This document shows positions 1-11,800 of a DNA stretch of 64,000 nucleotides, in pieces. A program made the position numbers and the translations under genes. Source of the DNA: Siphonodentalium dalli (taxonomy: Eukaryota; Mollusca; Scaphopoda; Gadilida; Siphonodentaliidae). Where the stretch lies: contig CP136062.1 of the NCBI GenBank assembly GCA_032622095.1, positions 4,836,001 through 4,900,000 of the forward strand. Direction: 5' to 3'. A model generated the notes under the pieces. It was not told where the DNA came from, made no database searches, and saw nothing but the letters and a program-made list of their open reading frames with translations. Position 1 is the stretch's first letter. The number at the start of each line of letters is the position of its first letter.

Positions 1-458
1 TTTCGACATTGAAAAATACATTTTTAAATAAAAAAGTGTTTTATTCTACAGTATGCACATATATTGTGAGGTAATATTTATAGTGCCAATAAGCCAACAT
101 TGTGTTTAATTTTTACATAAATAGTCCAGTTACTTATTAATGACTTCTTCACTGTTGCTCCCAAAAAGGTGCCACCAACCATCATATCAGAACACCTTAT
201 AGCCATACCTGCAATGACAGTTATATAGTATATAAGTATCACTCTTTGGAGCTAAATAAACAGGCTGGCATGTTTATTTTTTTAATTTGAGGTATTTTGT
301 TAGCCAGCACTCTGCAGCACTAGTATTATTTGGTCATTAGACATGCCAAAGTGAAAATGCCAGCACTATCAGGCACTATTCAATATTAATTTTAGGTGAA
401 ATGCAAACCAGCACTCCTATTCAGTCATCACTTTTATTTGGCACCAGAGAGTGCTTTA
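1..458. other. AT-rich non-coding flank, no gene seen
   Basis: No ORF with protein-like composition is visible on either strand. The only structure I see is three loosely spaced copies of a CCAGCACT word (about 303, 360 and 411) with weakly similar AT-rich spacers, too diverged to call a repeat family. It may be intergenic or intronic. Confidence 0.5.
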
Positions 459-628
459 TCTTATACCTACATATGTTATTAAGTGTTGGTTAAGGTCATA
501 ATCTATGTTAGAACACATTTATTAGTGAAAACAACTTAAAACAATGTCCATAATGTGGGTTGAAAAAAATTTGCACAAACAATTTTTTTCAGGCCTCTGA
601 GATGCACCCACCCCGCCCGGAATAGGTA
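459..628 (+). repeat. Diverged direct repeat, copy 1
   Basis: This segment and 662-832 align collinearly with an offset of about 201-203 bp. Shared landmarks in order are TCTTATA-CTAC, TAAGTGT, GGTCATAA/GGCCATAA, TTAGAACACA, GAAAACAACTTAAAACAA, GAAAAAAATTTGCAC, GGCCTCT and CACCCACCC. Several small indels and substitutions separate the copies, so this is an old local duplication or two copies of one dispersed repeat. No coding potential is apparent. Confidence 0.75.
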
Positions 629-661
629 TGTTTTTGGAAGATCTCCCCTGTATTACTTATG

Positions 662-832
662 TCTTATAGCTACCCTGTTCCTAAGTGTCTGTAAAGGCCA
701 TAACCTGCCTTAGAACACAATTATTAATGAATATATTTGAAAACAACTTAAAACAAGGGAAAAAATGTGAATAGAAAAAAATTTGCACGAACTCATTTGT
801 CGGGCCTCTTCGGACCCACCCACCCTGGTCCT
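662..832 (+). repeat. Diverged direct repeat, copy 2
   Basis: Second copy of the 459-628 segment, in the same orientation, with matching landmark words in the same order. It carries an extra short AT insertion near 730 relative to copy 1. Its right edge abuts the MITE-like element at 866. The 70-codon minus-strand ORF spanning this copy and the MITE arm (710-922) is low complexity and looks fortuitous. Confidence 0.75.
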
Positions 833-865
833 GTATGATACAACTTTTGTGCGCCCCCCCTGATT

Positions 866-1187
866 TATGTCCTTTTTTTCGTCAGTTAAACATATTTCTT
901 TTCGCGGGAGGCCATTTTGCAAAACTGAAAGCGAAACTAACTTGAACTTTATTAAATTAATTTTAATATCTCTTTTAATTGATATCCGGCATTCTTAATG
1001 ACAAAAATCATGCGGTGGATATATAATACCCGCTAGATAAGGAATTAGACAAAACTTTTTTTTTATCGATGTAAAATTATTTTATTTTGGAGTCATTTAC
1101 TGCAGCGTTTATCGAGTTTGTTTCGCACTTTCAAAATGGCCTCCCGCGAAAAGAATCATGTATAGCTGACGGAAAAAAAGACAAAAT
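866..1187. mobile_element. MITE-like inverted-repeat element
   Basis: The arm at about 868-942 is the reverse complement of about 1113-1184, with small indels. The best-conserved core is TTCTTTTCGCGGGAGGCC followed by ATTTTG, present at 898-917 and inverted at about 1134-1154. Further out the arms share a TTTTTTTCGTCAG-like word, and further in GCGAAAC-AACT. The ~170-bp centre is AT-rich and has no ORF. Size, long imperfect arms and lack of coding capacity fit a MITE or fold-back element. I cannot define a target-site duplication, so the outer limits are uncertain by some 10 bp. Confidence 0.75.
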
Positions 1188-1755
1188 TCGTTATTAAACT
1201 CGATGTATGTTGAGTACCACACCCAAATTAGATGTCCGTGAAACAATATCTGTTTAACAATGTGGCTATTTAGTTTGATGATTAGAGTATAGATTTCGGT
1301 TATTTAGGGTTGGATTGTTTGATTTTTGTATTTATCATTGGACGGACGTTTCGGGAACCAACCAAATAAATTTGATTAACAACTTTAAATGTTTTTCTAT
1401 GTTCACTAATCTCAAATACGACGGCAAACCAAACTTTTTTGAAAACTATGATTATTTGGTCACATAGTGCTGCAATTACAGATCAATCACAAATAAAATG
1501 TTGCTTTTGCAGAGAAAAATGCTGATCTCTATTAAAAATGAGATAGATACCTTTCCGAGATTTTGATTAAATTAAAAAAAAAATTGTGCCTAAATTAAAT
1601 ACCTGTGGTCTGAACTACGCTAAATTGTATATATTACTACTCGAATCGGGACGCTTTTATCGGCGATAAACTAACGAAAACGATTTCGCCATCGGCAGTC
1701 ACTGCATTTGATTAATATATAAGAATGCCAGTGTGTTGTCAATTTAGATATAATA
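1188..1755. other. Non-coding spacer left of the giant element
   Basis: AT-rich unique-looking sequence with no convincing ORF, RNA gene or repeat. It ends in TATAATA immediately before the left TIR; the last TA (1754-1755) is the candidate target duplication of the giant element. Confidence 0.5.
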
Positions 1756-1774
1756 GCAACCACCCCGGTGGGTG

Positions 1775-1808
1775 TTTATACCTAAGGCGTGTGTGAATGA
1801 TGACGTCA
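1775..1808 (-). promoter_or_regulatory. Outward-facing CRE plus TATA module, left TIR
   Basis: Read on the minus strand, TGACGTCA (1801-1808) is followed 20 bp later by TATAAA (complement of 1775-1780). TATA-to-start spacing of about 30 bp would place a start near 1750, just outside the element. TGACGTCA is the full CREB/ATF consensus. Promoter function is inferred from motif content and spacing only. Confidence 0.4.
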
Positions 1809-1883
1809 TATAATTTTTCGATATATATTTCTATACGATGGAACGATTTTCAGGAAAGAGTGTATGCTATTTAGCGAAATTGA

Positions 1884-1889
1884 CACGTG
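1884..1889. promoter_or_regulatory. CACGTG E-box, left TIR
   Basis: Palindromic canonical E-box (bHLH-ZIP type site) one base before the ETS-arm hairpin. It is conserved at the equivalent position in the right TIR. A six-base word alone is weak evidence. Confidence 0.3.
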
Positions 1890-1930
1890 ACTTCCGATTA
1901 GCAACTGTTTAAAATTGCGGAATCGGAAGT
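1890..1930. other. Long hairpin with ETS-like arms, left TIR
   Basis: ACTTCCGATT and AATCGGAAGT form perfect 10-bp arms, extended inward by GCAA/TTGC after one and two unpaired bases, around an AAACTG/TTTAAA-rich loop. The arms contain CGGAAGT, the ETS-family core. The structure could act as a cruciform, a transposase-binding subterminal repeat or a pair of divergent ETS sites; the sequence does not decide between these. Confidence 0.7.
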
Positions 1931-1957
1931 GGAACAACGAGATGAAATGCCACGGCC

Positions 1958-1978
1958 CATGACGTAATTTACGTCATG
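1958..1978. other. ACGTCA palindrome at TIR/satellite border, left
   Basis: Perfect odd palindrome: CATGACGTAA on one side of a central T and its reverse complement on the other. It presents two divergent TGACGTAA half-sites of the bZIP type about 20 bp before the first satellite unit. Confidence 0.75.
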
Positions 1979-1999
1979 TTGGCTTCGTATGTGCAACAT

Positions 2000-2858
2000 T
2001 AACCCTTTCACGATGGGAGACGCGCTAGTGCAGCATTAATGTTTTTTTATTACGGGAGCTGTGCTGGTGCAGCATTAACCATTTCATGACCTCTGCTGGA
2101 GCAGCATTAACTCTCTCATGACGGGAGCTGCGCTGGTGCAGCATTAATTATTTGATGACGGGAGCTGCGTTGGTGCAGCATTAACTCTTTCATGACGGGA
2201 GCTGAGCTGGTGTAGCATTAATTATTTCATGACGGGAGCGGCGTTGGTGCAGCATTAATTATTTGATAATGGGAGCTGCATTGGTGCAGCATTAACTCTT
2301 TCATGAAGGGAGCTGCGTTTGTGCAGCATTAAATATTTCACGACGGGAGCTGCGTTGGTGCAGCATTAACTATTTCATGATGGGAGCTGCGCTGGTGCAC
2401 CACTAATTATTTCAGGACGGGGCTGCGTTGGTGCAGCATTAATTATTTCATGATGGGAGCTGCATTGGTGCAGCATTGACTCTTTCGTGACGGGAGCTGC
2501 GCTGGTGCAGTATTAATACATTTCATGACGGGAGCTGCGTTGGTGCAGCATTAACTCTTTCATGACGGGAGCTGCGTTGGTGCAGCATTAATTATTTGAT
2601 GATGGGAGCTACGTTGTTGCATCATTAACTCTCTCATGACGGGAGCTGCGCTGGTGCAGCATTAATTATTTGATCACGGGAGCTGCGTTGGTGCAGCATT
2701 AACTCTTTCATGACCAGAGCTGAGCTGGTGCAGCATTAATTATTTCATGACGGGAGCTGCGTTGGTGCAGCATTAATTATTTGATTTTGGGAGCTGCGTT
2801 GGTGCAGCATTAACTCTTTCATGACGGGAGCTGCGTTAGTGCAGCATTAATTATTTGA
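2000..2858 (-). repeat. 37-bp satellite, inverted left segment (~23 units)
   Basis: Tandem monomers of about 37 bp in the opposite orientation to the rest of the array, recognisable on the plus strand as GGGAGCTGCGTTGGTGCAGC followed by ATTAA and a CATGA or GATGA word. The first units (about 2000-2110) are the most divergent and match the outermost units of the right arm. Later units are typical. Length divided by 37 gives about 23 copies. Confidence 0.95.
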
Positions 2859-2861
2859 TCA
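2856..2861. other. Satellite orientation switch at TGATCA
   Basis: Left of this point units run in minus orientation, right of it in plus. The junction is the palindrome TGATCA within TTTGATCATGAAA. The units on each side are not mirror images beyond that, so an inversion breakpoint fits better than a simple fold-back. Confidence 0.85.
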
Positions 2862-5800
2862 TGAAAGAGTCAATGATGCACCAATGCAGCTGCCATCATG
2901 AAATAATTAATGCTGCACCAACGCAGCCCCGTCCTGAAATAATTAATGCTGCACCAGCGCAGCCCCCGTCATGAAAGGTTTAATGCTGCACCAGCACTGA
3001 TCCCATCATAAAATAGTTAATGCTGCACCAACGCAGCTCCCGTCATGAAATAATTAATGCTGCACCAGCGCAGCTCCCGTCATGAAAGGGTTAATACTGC
3101 ACCAACACAGCTCCCGTCATAAAAAGGTTAATGCTGCACTAGCACAGCTCCCATCATGAAAGAATTAATGCTGCACCAGCAGAGCTCCCGTCATGAAATA
3201 ATTATTGATGCACTAACGCATCATGATAGAGTAATGCTGCACCAACGCAGCTCCCATAAACAAATAATTAATGCTGCACTAACGCAGCTCCCGTCATGAA
3301 ATAGTTAATGCTGCACCAACACAGCTCCCATTATCAAATAATTAACGCTGCACCAACGCAGCTCCCGTCATGAAATGTATTAATACTGCACCAGCGCAGC
3401 TCCCGTCATGAAAGAGTTATTGCTGTATAAATGCAGCTCCCATCATTAAATAATTAATGCTGCACCAACGCAGCTCCCGTCATGAAATAATTAATGCTGC
3501 ACCAGCGCAGCTCCCGACATGAAAGGGTTAACACTGCACCAACACAGCTCCCGTCATAAAAAGGTTAATGCTGCACCAGCACAGCTCCCATCATGAAAGA
3601 ATTAATGCTGCCCCAACGCAGCTCCCGTCATGAAAGAATTAATGCTGCCCCAACAGAGCTCCCGTCACCAAAGGGTTAAAGCTGCACCAACGCAGCTCCC
3701 GTCATGAAATGGTTAATGTTGCACCAACGCAGCTCCCATCATCAAATAACTAATGCTGCACCAACGTAGTACCCGTCATGAAATAATTAATTCTGCACCA
3801 ACGCAGCTCCCATCATCAAATAATTAATGCTGCACCAACGCAGCTCCCGTCATGAAATAATTATTGATGCACCAGCGCAGCTCCCGTCATGATAGAGTAA
3901 TGCTGCACCAACGCAGCTCCCATAAACAAATAATTAATGCTGCACTAACGCAGCTCCCGTCATGAAATAGTTAATGCTGCACCAACACAGCTCCCATTAT
4001 CAAATAATTAACGCTGCACCAACGCAGCTCCCGTCATGAAATGTATTAATACTGCACTGGCGCAGCTCCCATCATGAAAGAGTTATTGCTGCATAAATGC
4101 AGCTCCCATCATTAAATAATTAATGCTGCACCAACGCAGCTCCCGTCATGAAATAATTAATGCTGCACCAGCGCAGCTCCCGTCATGAGATAATTAATGC
4201 TGCATCAGCGCAGCTCCCGTCATGAAATTATTAATGATGCACCAACGCAGCTCCCGTCATGAAATAATTAATGCTGCACCAGCTCAGCTCCCATCAGCAA
4301 ATAATTAATGCTACACCAACGCAGCTCCCGTCGTGAAATAGTTAATGCTGCACCAACGCAGCTCCCATCATTAAATAATTAATGCTGCACCAAGGCAGCT
4401 CCCGTCATGAAAGAGTTAATGCTGCATCAACGCAGCTCCCATCATCAAATAATTAATGCTGCACCACGCAGCTCCCGTCATTAAAGAGTTAATTCTGCAT
4501 CAACGCAGCTCCCATCATCAAATAATTAATGCTGTACCAACGCAACTCCCGTCATGAATGGGTAATGCTACACCAACGCAGCTCCCGTCATGAAATAATT
4601 AATGCTGCACCAGCGCAGCTCCCGCCATGAAATAGTTAATGCTGCACCAACGCGGGCTCCCATCATCAAATAATTAATGCTGCACCAACGCAGCTCCCTT
4701 CATGAAATAATTAATGCTGCACCAGCGCAGCTCCCGTCATGAAAGAGTTAATGCTGCACCAACGCAGCTCCCATCTTCAAATATTTAATGCTGCACCAAC
4801 GCAGCTCCCTTCATGAAATGTATTAATACTGCACCAGCGCAGCTCCCGTCATGAAAGAGTTATTGCTGCATAAATGCAGCTCCCATCATTAAATAATTAA
4901 TGCTGCACCAACGTAGCTCCCGTCATGAATGGGTTAATGCTGCACCAACGCGGGCTCCCATCATCAAATAATTAATGCTGCACCAACGCAGCTCCCTTCA
5001 TGAAATAATTAATGCTGCACCAGCGCAGCTCCCGTCATGAAAGAGTTAATGCTGCACCAACGCAGCTCCCATCATCAAATATGTAATGCTGCACCAACGC
5101 AGCTCCCGTCATGAAATGTATTAATACTGCACCAGCGCAGCTCCCGTCATGAAAGAGTTATTGCTGCATAAATGCAGCTCCCATCATTAAATAATTAATG
5201 CTGCACCAACGCAGCTCCCGTCATGAAATAATTAATGCTGCATCAGCGCAGCTCCCGTCATGAAATTATTAATGATGCACCAAAGCAGCTCCCGTCATGA
5301 AATAATTAATGCTGCACCAGCTCAGCTCCCGTCATGAAAGAGTTAACGCTGCACCAACGCAGCTCCCATCATTAAATAATTAATGCTGCACCAAGGCAGC
5401 TCCCGTCATGAAAGAGTTAATGCTGCATCAACGCAGCTCCCATCATCAAATAATTAATGCTGCACCACGCAGCTCCCGTCATTAAAGAGTTAATTCTGCA
5501 TCAACGCAGCTCCCATCATCAAATAATTAATGCTGTACCAACGCAACTCCCGTCATGAATGGGTTAATGCTACACCAACGCAGCTCCCATCAACAAATAA
5601 TTAATGCTGCACCAACGCAGCTCCCGTCATGAATGGGTTAATGCTACACCAACGCAGCTCCCGTCATGAAATAATTAATGCTGCACCAACGCAGCTCCCG
5701 CCATGAAATAGTTAATGCTGCACCAACGCGGGCTCCCATCATCAAATAATTAATGCTGCACCAACGCAGCTCCCTTCATGAAATAATTAATGATGCACCA

Positions 5801-8800
5801 GCGCAGCTCCCGTCATGAAAGAGTTAATGCTGCACCAAGGCAGCTCCCATCATCAAATATTTAATGCTGCACCAACGCAGCTCCCTTCATGAAATAACTA
5901 ATGCTGCAACAACGCAACTGTCGTCATGGTCCCACCATGGAAGGGTTAATGCTGGACCAGCAGAGCTACCCGTCATGAAAGGGTTAATGCTGCACCAGCA
6001 CAGCACAGATCCCATCATAAAATAGTTAATGCTGCACCAACGCAGCTCCCGTCATGAAATAATTACTGCTGCACCAGCGCAGCTCCCGTCATGAATGAGT
6101 TAATGCTGCACCAACGCAGCTCCCGTCATTAAATAATTAATGCTGCACCAGCACAGATCCCGTCATGAAATAATTAATGCTGCATCAGCGCAGATTCCGT
6201 CCTGAAATGGTTAATACTCCACCAACACAGCTCCCGTCATAAAAAAGGTTAATGCTGCACCAGCACAGCTCCCATCATGAAATAATTAATGCTGCCCAAC
6301 GCAGCTCCAGTCATGAAATACTTGATGTTGCCCCAATGCAGCTCGCATCATCAAATAACTAATGCTGCACCAACGCTGCTCCCGTCATAAAATAATTAAT
6401 GCTGCACCAGCGCAGCTCCCATCAGCAAATAATTAATGCTGCACTAACGAAGCTCCCGTCATGAAAGAGTTAATGCTGCACCAACGCAGCTCCCATAATC
6501 AAATAATTAATGATGCTCTAACGCAGCTCCCGTCACGAAAGAGTTAATGCTGCACCAACGCAGCTCCCATAATCAAATAATTATTTCTGCACTAACGCAG
6601 CTCCCGTCATGAAATAACTAATGCTGCACCAGCGCAGCTCCCATCAGCAAATAATTAATGCTGCATTAACGCAGCTCCCGTCATGAAAGGGTTAATGCTG
6701 CACCAACGCAGCTCCCATAATCAAATAATTAATGCTGCACTAACGCAGCTCCCGTCATGAAAGGGCTAATGCTGCACCAACGCAGCTCCCATAATCAAAT
6801 AATTAATGCTGCACCAACGCAACTTCCGTCATGAAATGTATTAATACTGCACCAGCGCAGCTCCCATCATGAAAGAGTCAATGCTGCACCAACGCAGATC
6901 CCGTCATAAAAAGGTTAATGCTGCACCAGCACAGCTCCCATCATGAAATTATTAATGCTGCTCAACGCAGCTCCCGTCATGAAAGAATTAATGCTGCCCC
7001 AACGCAGCTCCCGTCATGAATGGGTAAATGCTACACCAACGCAGCTCCCATCATCAAATAACTAATGCTGCACCAACGCAGCTCCCGTCATGAAATAATT
7101 AATGCTACACAAGCGCAGCTCCCATCAGCAAATAATTAATGCTACACCAACGCAGCTCCCGTCATGAAATAGTTAATGCTGCACCAACGCAGCTCCCATA
7201 ATCAAATAATTAATGCTGCACTAACGCAGCGCCCGTCATGAAAGAGTTAATGCTGCACCAACGCAGCTCCCATCATCAAATAATTAACTCTGCACCAACG
7301 CAACTCCCGTCATGAAATGTATTAATACTGCACCAGCGCAGCTTCCGTCATGAAAGAGTTAATACTGCACCAACGCAGTTCCCTTCATGAAATAGTTAAT
7401 GCTGCACCAACGCAGCTCCCGTCATCAAATAATTAATGCTGCACCAACGCAGCTCCCGCCATGAAATAGTTAATGATGCACCAACGCGGGCTCCCATCAT
7501 CAAATAATTAATGCTGCACCAACGCAGCTCCATTCATGAAATAATTAATGCTGCACCAGCGCAGCTCCCGTCACGAAAGAGTTAATGCTGCACCAACGCA
7601 GCTCCCATCATCAAATATTTAATGCTTCACCAACGCAGCTCCCTTCATGAAATAACTAATGCTGCAACAACACAACTGTCGTCATGGTCCCACCATGGAA
7701 GGGTTAATGCTGGACCAGCAGAGCTACCCGTCATGAAAGGGTTAATGCTGCACAGCACAGATCCCATCATAAAATAGACAGTGCTGCACCAACGCAGCTC
7801 CCGTCATGAAATAATTAATGCTGCACCAGCGCAGCTCCCGTCATGAATGGGTTAATGCTACACCAACGCAGCTCCCGTCATGAAATAATTAATGCTGCAC
7901 CAGCGCAGCTACCGCCATGAAATAGTTAATGCTGCACCAACGCGGGCTCCCATCATGAAATAACTAATGCTGCACCAACGCAGCTCCCTTCATGAAATAA
8001 CTAATGCTGCAACAACGCAACTGTCGTCATGGTCCCACCATGGAAGGGTTAATGCTGGACCAGCAGAGCTACCCGTCATGAAAGGGTTAATGGTGCACCA
8101 GCACAGATCCCATCATAAAATAGTTAATGCTGCACCAACGCAGCTCCCGTCATTAAATAATTAATGCTGCACCAGCACAGATCCCGTCATGATAAAATTA
8201 ATGCTGCATCAGCGCAGATCCCGTCATGAAATGGTTAATGCTCCACCAACACAGCTCCCGTCATAAAAAGGTTAATGCTACACCAGCACAGCTCCCATCA
8301 TGAAATAATTAATGCTGCCCAACGCAGCTCCTGTCATGAAAGACTTGATGTTGCCCCAATGCAGCTCCCATCATCAAATAACTAATGCTGCACCAACGCA
8401 GCTCCCGTCATGAAATAATTAATGCTGCACCAGCGCAGCTCCCATCAGCAAATAATTAATGCTGCACTAACGCAGCTCCCGCCATGAAAGAGTTAATGCT
8501 GCACCAACGCAGCTCCCATAATCAAATAATTAATGCTGCACTAACGCAGCTCCCGTCATGAAAGAGTTAATGCTGCACCAACGCAGCTCCCATAATCAAA
8601 TAATTATTTATGAACTAACGCAGCTCCCGTCATGAAAGAGTTTATGCTGCACCAACGCAGCTCCCATCATCAAATAATTAACGCTGCACCAACGCAACTC
8701 CCGTCATGAAATGTATTAATACTGCACCAGCGCAGCTCAGTCATGAAAGAGTCAATGCTGCACCAACGCAGATCCCGTCATAAAAAGGTTAATGCTGCAC

Positions 8801-11800
8801 CAGCACAGCTCCCATCATGAAAGAATTAATGCTGCCCAACGCAGCTCCCGTCATGAAATAATTAATGCTGCCCCAACGCAGCTCCCGTCATGAATGAGTA
8901 AATGCTACACCAACGCAGCTCCCATCATCAAATAACTAATGCTGCACCAACGCAGCTCCCGTCATGAAATAATTAATGCGGCACCAACGCAGCTCCCGTC
9001 ATGAAATAATTAATGCTGCACAAGCGCAGCTCCCATCAGCAAATAATTAATGCTGCACCAACGCAGCTCCCGTCATGAAATAGTTAATGCTGCACCAACG
9101 CAGCTCCCATAATCAAATAATTATTTCTGCACTAACGCAGCTGCCGTCATGAAAGAGTTTATGCTGCACCAACGCAGCTCCCTTCATCAAATAATTAATG
9201 CTGCAATAACGCAGCTCCCGCCATGAAAGAGTTAAAGCTGCACCAACGAAGCTACCATAATCAAATAATTAATGCTGCACTAACGCAGCTCCCGTCACGA
9301 AAGAGTTAATGCTGCACCAACGCAGATCCCATAATCAAATAATTATTTCTGCACTAACGCAGCTCCCGTCATGAAAGAGTTTATGCTGCACCAACGCAGC
9401 TCCCATCATCAAATAATTAACGCTGCACCAACGCAACTCCCGTCATGAAATGTATTAATACTGCACCAGCGCAGCTCCCGTCATGAAAGAGTCAATGATG
9501 CACCAACGCAGCTCCCGTCATAAAAAGGTTAATGCTGCACCAGCACAGCTCCCATCATGAAATAATTAATGCTGCCCAACGCAGCTCCCGTCATGAAAGA
9601 ATTAATGCTGCCCCAACGCAGCTCCCGTCATGAATGGGTAAATGCTACACCAACGCAGCTCCCATCATCAAATAACTAATGCTGCACCAACGCAGCTCCC
9701 GTCATTAAATAATTAATGCTGCACAAGCGCAGCTCCCATCAGCAAATAATTAATGCTGCACCAACGCAGCTTCCGTCGTGAAATAGTTAATGCTGCACCA
9801 ACGCAGCTCGCATAATCAAATAATTAATGCTGCACTAACGCAGCTCCCGTCATGAAAGAGTTAATGCTGCACCAACGCAGCTCCCATCATCAAATAATTA
9901 ACGCTGCACCAACGTAACTCCCGTCATGAAATGTATTAATACTGCACCAGCGCAGCTCCCGTCATGAAAGAGCAATGCTGGAACAATGCAGCTCCCTTCA
10001 TGAAATAATTAATGCTGCACCAACGCAGCCCCGTCCTGAAATAATTAATGGTGCACCAGCGCAGCTCCCGTCATGAACTAGTTAATGCTGCACCAACGCA
10101 GCTCCCGTCATGAAATATTTAATGCTGCACCAACGCAGCTCCCGTCATGAAAGAGTTAATGCTGCACCAACGCAGCTCCCATTATCAAATAATTAACGCT
10201 GCACCAACGAAGCTGTCGTCATGAAGTGTATTAATACTGCACCAGCGCAGCTCCTGTCATGAAAGAGTTATTGCTGCATAAATGCAGCTCACATCATGAA
10301 ATAATTAATGATGCACCAACGCAGCTCCCGTCATGAAATAATTAATGCTGCACCAGCTCAGCTCCCGTCATGAAATAATTAATGATGCACCAACGCAGCT
10401 CCCGTCATGAAAAAATTAATGCTGCACCAGCTCAGCTCCCGTCATGAAAGAGTTAACGCTGCAACAACGCAGCTCCCATCATCAAATAATTAATGCTGCA
10501 TCAGCGCAGCTCCCGTCATGAAATTATTAATGATGCACCAGCTCAGCTCCCGTCATGAAAGAGTTAACGCTGCACCAACGCAGCTCCCATCATCAAATAA
10601 TTAATGATGCACCAAGGCAGCTCCCGTCATGAAAGAGTTAATGCTGCATCAACGCAGCTCCCATCATCAAATAATTAATGCTGCACCACGCAGCTCCCGT
10701 CATGAAAGAGTTAATTCTGCATCAACGCAGCTCCCATATTCAAATAATTAATGCTGCACCAACGCAGCTCCCGTCATGAATGGGTTAATGCTACACCACC
10801 GCAGCTCCCATCAGCAAATAATTAATGCTGCACCAACGCAGCTCCCGTCATGAATGGGTAAATGCTACACCAACGCAGCTCCCGTCATGAAATAATTAAT
10901 GCTGCACCAGCGCAACTCCCGCCATGAAATAGTTAATGCTGCACCAACGCGGGCTCCCATCATCAAATAATTAATGCTGCACCAACGCAGCTCCCTTCAT
11001 GAAATAATTAATGCTGCACTAACGCAGCTCCCGTCATGAAAGAGTTAATGCTGCACAAACGCAGCTCCCGTCATGAAATAATTAATGCTGCACCAGCGCA
11101 ACTCCCGCCATGAAATAGTTAATGCTGCACCAACGCGGGCTCCCATCATCAAATAATTAATGCTGCACCAACGCAGCTCCCTTCATGAAATAATTAATGC
11201 TGCACTTACGCAACTCCCGCCATGAAATAATTAATGCTGCACCAACGCAGCTCCCATCATCAAATAATTAACGCTGCATCAACGCAACTCCCGTCATGAA
11301 ATGTATTAATACTGCACCAGCGCAGCTCCCGTCATGAACGAGTCAATGCTGCAACAATACAGCTCCCTTCATGAAATAATTCATGCTGCACCACGGCAGC
11401 CCCGTCCTGAAATAATTAATGATGCACCAGCGCAGCTCCCGTCATGAAATAGTTAATACTGCACCAACGCAGTTCGCTTCATGAAATAGTTAATGCTGCA
11501 CCAACCCAGCTCCCGTCATCAAATAATTAATGCTGCACCAGCACAGCTCCCGTCACCAAAGGGTTAATGCTGCACCAACGCAGCTCCCGTCACGAAAGGG
11601 TTAATGCTGCACCAACGCAGCTCCCATCATCAAATAACTAATGTTGCACCAACGCAGCTCACGTCATGAAATAATTAATGCTGCACCAGCGCAGAACGCA
11701 GCTCCCATCATCAAATATTTAATGCTGCACCAACGCAGCTCCCTTCATGAAATAACTAATGCAGCAACAACGCAACTGTCGTCATGGTCCCACCATGGAA

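Larger units (their letters stand above)
1756..2041 (+). repeat. Left terminal inverted repeat
   Basis: It matches the reverse complement of 60620-60905 over the full 286 bp with about six substitutions and no indel by my reading. Its outer tip contains a short self-palindrome (CACCC-CGGT-GGGTG at 1761-1774). Going inward it carries TTTATA, TGACGTCA, an AT-rich TATATATTT stretch, CACGTG, a long hairpin and an ACGTCA palindrome. The last ~40 bp (from about 2000) are already the first, diverged satellite monomer, so the TIR and satellite grade into one another. Confidence 0.93.

Noticed and set aside
258-268. GGCTGGCATGT shared with 61383-61393
   Set aside because: An 11-bp identity with no extension is expected by chance in a window of this size.
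710-922. 70-codon minus-strand ORF
   Set aside because: It spans the end of a diverged direct repeat and a MITE arm, with no recognisable domain.
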